DNA of 64,000 nt from Curtobacterium sp. MCSS17_008 (lineage in GTDB: Bacteria > Actinomycetota > Actinomycetes > Actinomycetales > Microbacteriaceae): NCBI RefSeq assembly GCF_003234185.1, contig NZ_QKSM01000003.1:1-64000 (forward strand). The letters run 5' to 3'. Made by a program: the position numbers and the translations under genes. Numbering within the stretch: position 1 is the stretch's first letter; every line of letters starts with the position of its first letter. Positions 61,383-64,000 of the stretch are shown in pieces. The notes below the pieces were generated by a model. That model was not told the origin of the DNA. It saw only the letters and a program-made list of their open reading frames with translations, and searched no databases.

Positions 61383-62090
61383 TCAGCCGGCGGTCGCGAC
61401 CCCGTGCTCGTACGCCCAGACGACCGCCTGGATCCGGTCGCGCACGCCCGTCTTCTGCAGGACGTTCGACACGTGGGTCTTCACGGTCGCCTCACCGACG
61501 AAGAGCTCGCGGGCGATCTCGGCGTTGCTGCAGCCCCTGGCGAGCAGGCGGAGGACCTCGGCCTCGCGCTCGGTCAGACCCGCGGCGGCGATCGCCGCGG
61601 AGCCGTCCTCGGTCGGGGCGTCGGCCCGGTCGTCGTACCCCGGGCAGGTGGGACCGTGGCCGGCGGTCGCGCGGCTGATCACCCGGCGCGTGACGTCGGG
61701 GGCGAGCAGGGCGTCCCCGGCGGCGACCGTGCGGACGGCGTCGATCAGCCGTTCGGGGGAGGCGTTCTTCAGCAGGAAGCCGCTCGCGCCCGCCTCGAGC
61801 GCCTGGAACAGGGCGTCGTCGTCGTCGAACGTGGTGAGCACCAGGACCGCCGGCGGGTCCGGCAGCGCGCCGATCCGCCGTGCGGCCTCGAGCCCGTCGA
61901 CACCGGGCATCTGCACGTCCAGGCAGACGACGTCCGGTCGGAGGGCGACGACGGCCTCGACCGCGGCGGCACCGTCGGGGGCCTCGCCGACGACCCGAAA
62001 GCCGGGCTCGGACTCGAGGATGACGCGGAAGCCCGCACGCACCAGGTCCTGGTCGTCCGCGAGCACGATCGTCAGGTCGTCGGCAGCCAT
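61383..62090 (-). CDS. NarL/LiaR-type response regulator
   Basis: A 235-residue regulator. The receiver domain has acidic DD at 12-13, phospho-acceptor Asp58 (VVCLDVQMPG) and Lys in FLLKNASPE. A linker of about 30 residues (DDRADAPTEDGS) leads to a LuxR-type HTH (LTEREAEVLRLLARGCSNAE). It overlaps the sensor kinase gene by 19 bases. It may control the adjacent NatAB-like exporter. Confidence 0.94.
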   Translation of the reverse strand: MAADDLTIVLADDQDLVRAGFRVILESEPGFRVVGEAPDGAAAVEAVVALRPDVVCLDVQMPGVDGLEAARRIGALPDPPAVLVLTTFDDDDALFQALEAGASGFLLKNASPERLIDAVRTVAAGDALLAPDVTRRVISRATAGHGPTCPGYDDRADAPTEDGSAAIAAAGLTEREAEVLRLLARGCSNAEIARELFVGEATVKTHVSNVLQKTGVRDRIQAVVWAYEHGVATAG

Positions 62091-63340
62091 GCCCGCACCA
62101 GGTACCCTCCCCGGGCACGCGGCCCGATCTCGATGCGCCCACCCACCGCGGCCACGCGCTCCCGCATGCCGACGTGGCCGAGGCCGCTGCCGCTCGTGTC
62201 GCGGGCGGCTCCGGCGCCGTGCCCGTCGTCGGCGACCTCGACCTCGATGCCGTCGTCCAGGTACCGCAGCCGCAGGTCGGCCCTGGCCGTGGGGCCGGCG
62301 TGCTTCACGACGTTCGTGACGGCCTCCTGTGCGATCCGGAACGCGACCGCACCCACGGTCGGTGGGACCGCACGCTCGTCACCGACCACGACGTACCCGG
62401 CGTCGTGCCCCGCGGAACGGACGGCCTCGACCAGCTCCGGCATCCTCCCGAGCCCGGCCGTGCTCGGTGCCGTGTCCATCGCGCTCGCGCCGTCATCGTC
62501 CTCACGCAGGGTCCCGAGCATCCGCCGGAGTTCCTCGACCGCCGTCCGGGCGCTGTCCTCCACCACGCCGAGCGACGCGGTCGCCTGGGCCGGGTCGCGG
62601 TCGACCACGCGCCGGGCGGCCCCGGCCTGCACGCCCATCAGCGAGACGTGGTGCGCGACGACGTCGTGCAGCTCGCGGGCGATCCGGACGCGCTCGAGCG
62701 TGACGGCCTGGGCCGCGGTCCGTTCGCGTTCGGCGGCGAGCTCCGCGGTGCGCTCGGCCAGGTCGTGCTTCGCGACGGCCGCGGCCCACGCCCGGTTGCC
62801 GGCGTACCAGGCCCCGCCGAAGTAGAGCACGTTGATGAGGATGTTGACGAGCGAGTACGCGACGTACGGGGGGATCATCGCGTCGTCGTCGTTCGGCAGC
62901 GCGCTCGGCATCGACCACCCGAACGAGATCGCGAGGAACAGCCAGGCGAACATCCCCCCGATGACGACCCACCGCACGACCTCGGCGCGAACCCGGTCCG
63001 AGCACCACGCGCCGACCGTGTAGAGCGCGATGAAGAGCGTGAAGTTGACGAGGATGATCTCGGGCACGTGGAGCAGCTGCGTCGCGGCGAAGGCGAGTGC
63101 CGACACCACCGCGACGGTCATCGGCCAGCGCCGACGGAACGCGAGCGGCGCCGCGTTCGCGACGACCATGAGCGCCGAGACCCACCACTCGGCCTGCTCG
63201 TCGCCGTAGATCCCGGCTGCGCCGTAGAGGGTGGTGGTCACGGCGAGTCCGGCGCCGAGCACCAGCGCGAGCAGGGCGTCCTGCCGGTGCTCCCGTGGCC
63301 CGACGGGCAACCTCGACCAGTCCTCCGTCGTCCGCCCCAT
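62072..63340 (-). CDS. Sensor histidine kinase (NarL-partner type)
   Basis: A 422-residue membrane kinase. Five or six helices lie in the first about 180 residues. The HisKA_3 domain has phospho-acceptor His225 (ARELHDVVAHH), then the ATPase domain VAFRIAQEAVTNVVKHAG and GSGLGHVGMRERV. No large extracellular sensor, so it probably senses membrane state, as in LiaS/DesK-type kinases. The ATG at 63340 with TAGCGT seven bases upstream fits a leaderless mRNA; the longer frame to 63460 is rejected. Confidence 0.93.
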   Translation of the reverse strand: MGRTTEDWSRLPVGPREHRQDALLALVLGAGLAVTTTLYGAAGIYGDEQAEWWVSALMVVANAAPLAFRRRWPMTVAVVSALAFAATQLLHVPEIILVNFTLFIALYTVGAWCSDRVRAEVVRWVVIGGMFAWLFLAISFGWSMPSALPNDDDAMIPPYVAYSLVNILINVLYFGGAWYAGNRAWAAAVAKHDLAERTAELAAERERTAAQAVTLERVRIARELHDVVAHHVSLMGVQAGAARRVVDRDPAQATASLGVVEDSARTAVEELRRMLGTLREDDDGASAMDTAPSTAGLGRMPELVEAVRSAGHDAGYVVVGDERAVPPTVGAVAFRIAQEAVTNVVKHAGPTARADLRLRYLDDGIEVEVADDGHGAGAARDTSGSGLGHVGMRERVAAVGGRIEIGPRARGGYLVRAWLPTT

Positions 63341-63347
63341 GCGGTCC

Positions 63348-63353
63348 ACGCTA
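63348..63353 (-). promoter_or_regulatory. Leaderless-type -10 element of the sensor kinase gene
   Basis: TAGCGT (minus strand) lies seven bases before the ATG at 63340. The box overlaps the end of the MFS gene upstream, so the kinase has its own promoter. Confidence 0.55.
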
Positions 63354-64000
63354 CCGGGTGGGCACCGCCCGCCGCAGACCCCGCGTGCGGAGCGTGAGGC
63401 CGCAGGCCACCGCGACGACCACGGTCGCGGCGAGGAACGTCGCCACCGACCCCGCTGCACCGGAGAGCACGCCCGCCGCCGCTGCTCCGAGCGCCTGCCC
63501 CGCGACGAGGACGACGAAGAGCACCGAGGTGCCGGCGGCAGCGTGCTCCCGGTCGATCTCGCTGGTCCACGCGATGAGCGCGCCCGTCGCGGCGGTGTAG
63601 CCCCAGCCGAACGTGGCGCACGCGACGAGTGCCACTCCGACCACCTGGGGCAGCAGCCCGAGCCCGAGCACCGAAGCGGCGGCGACGGCGGTCGTCAGCT
63701 GCCACTGGCGTGCGGCCGGCAGCGCACTCGTCCACCGTGCCGTCACCGCGACCGCCGCCCCACCGAGGCCGAGCGCGATCCACGCCACGACGGTCGACGC
63801 GGTCGGGACACCGGCCTGGACGAGTGTGGAGCGCCCGTAGGTCCAGACGACCGCCGACCCCGCGCCGAAGAGCAGTGCCACGACGATCGGCACGGCCTGC
63901 GCGCCGAACCACGACCGCCCTGGCAGCGCCGCGCGTGGAGAGCGGACCGGGCGACCGGCGGCGAGGAACACGGCCGCGCCGGCCATCAGGGTGACCACGC
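63351..64000 (-). CDS. MFS transporter, C-terminal half (cut by window edge)
   Basis: About 216 codons of an MFS protein with some six helices (for example VPIVVALLFGAGSAVVWTYG and GVALVACATFGWGYTAATGALIAW). The central loop GRPVRSPRAALPGRSW would join its two halves. The reading frame runs off the right edge, so the N-terminal half lies outside. The layout recalls YbfB-like or CynX-like MFS proteins. Ends just before the kinase start. Confidence 0.8.
   Translation of the reverse strand, partial: VVTLMAGAAVFLAAGRPVRSPRAALPGRSWFGAQAVPIVVALLFGAGSAVVWTYGRSTLVQAGVPTASTVVAWIALGLGGAAVAVTARWTSALPAARQWQLTTAVAAASVLGLGLLPQVVGVALVACATFGWGYTAATGALIAWTSEIDREHAAAGTSVLFVVLVAGQALGAAAAGVLSGAAGSVATFLAATVVVAVACGLTLRTRGLRRAVPTR

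Overview
The DNA is very GC-rich, with third codon positions almost all G or C, short intergenic gaps, many GTG/TTG starts and many ATGA/GTGA gene overlaps. With its gene content (SipW-type signal peptidase operon, LPMO, GH42, GH10, GH13, many ABC sugar importers, DUF4383, DUF969/DUF979) this points to a plant- or soil-associated actinobacterium, most likely Microbacteriaceae (Curtobacterium-like). The genus is inferred from style and content, not from a marker gene. No rRNA, tRNA, CRISPR array or origin was recognised.

Layout. 1-1000: the right end of an IS3-family element abutting a 5'-truncated cold-shock gene, then a serine recombinase; this stretch is visibly less GC-rich than the rest. 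1.4-2.9 kb: an SDR/TetR divergent pair around a perfect operator. 3-14 kb: small membrane proteins, a phosphatase, a PRC-barrel protein, a set of related lipoproteins, a coupled secreted/lipoprotein/membrane trio, and the mesX-mesD methionine synthase operon with its LysR regulator. 14-20.7 kb: a LacI-controlled ABC importer plus GH42 beta-galactosidase. 20.7-25.7 kb: an ABC exporter and a four-gene operon of SipW-type exported proteins with their own signal peptidase. 25.7-31.4 kb: a MarR/SDR pair with twin operators, a chitin/cellulose-type LPMO, an SMP-30 lactonase, and the distal end of the next operon. 29.8-37.7 kb: a six-gene coupled operon (HisD-like dehydrogenase, ABC importer, nitrilase-fold amidohydrolase, GH13 alpha-glucosidase) divergent from a LysR gene.

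37.8-46.5 kb: DUF4383 copy A, two drug-exporter-type MFS proteins, an FtsX-like permease with a lipoprotein, a HIT protein and an intracellular GH10 xylanase. 46.5-52.6 kb: a GntR regulator, DUF969-DUF979-DUF2891 and pxpABC (5-oxoprolinase), tied together by matching GntR-type palindromes in front of both operons. 52.7-64 kb: a monooxygenase-fold protein, an MFS sugar transporter, DUF4383 copy B (inverted and nearly identical to A), two ABC exporters, a YeiH-type transporter, a NarL-type two-component system and a partial MFS gene at the right edge.

Two features recur. First, long perfect or near-perfect palindromes sharing a GACGGACGGGAGGC...GCCTCCCGTCCGTC core sit after genes or between convergent genes and look like bidirectional terminators. 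Second, many genes, especially regulators, carry a TANNNT- or CANNNT-type -10 element exactly 6-7 nt before the start codon and no Shine-Dalgarno sequence, which indicates leaderless mRNAs. Overall the window is mostly carbohydrate and small-molecule scavenging modules, each beside its own regulator.
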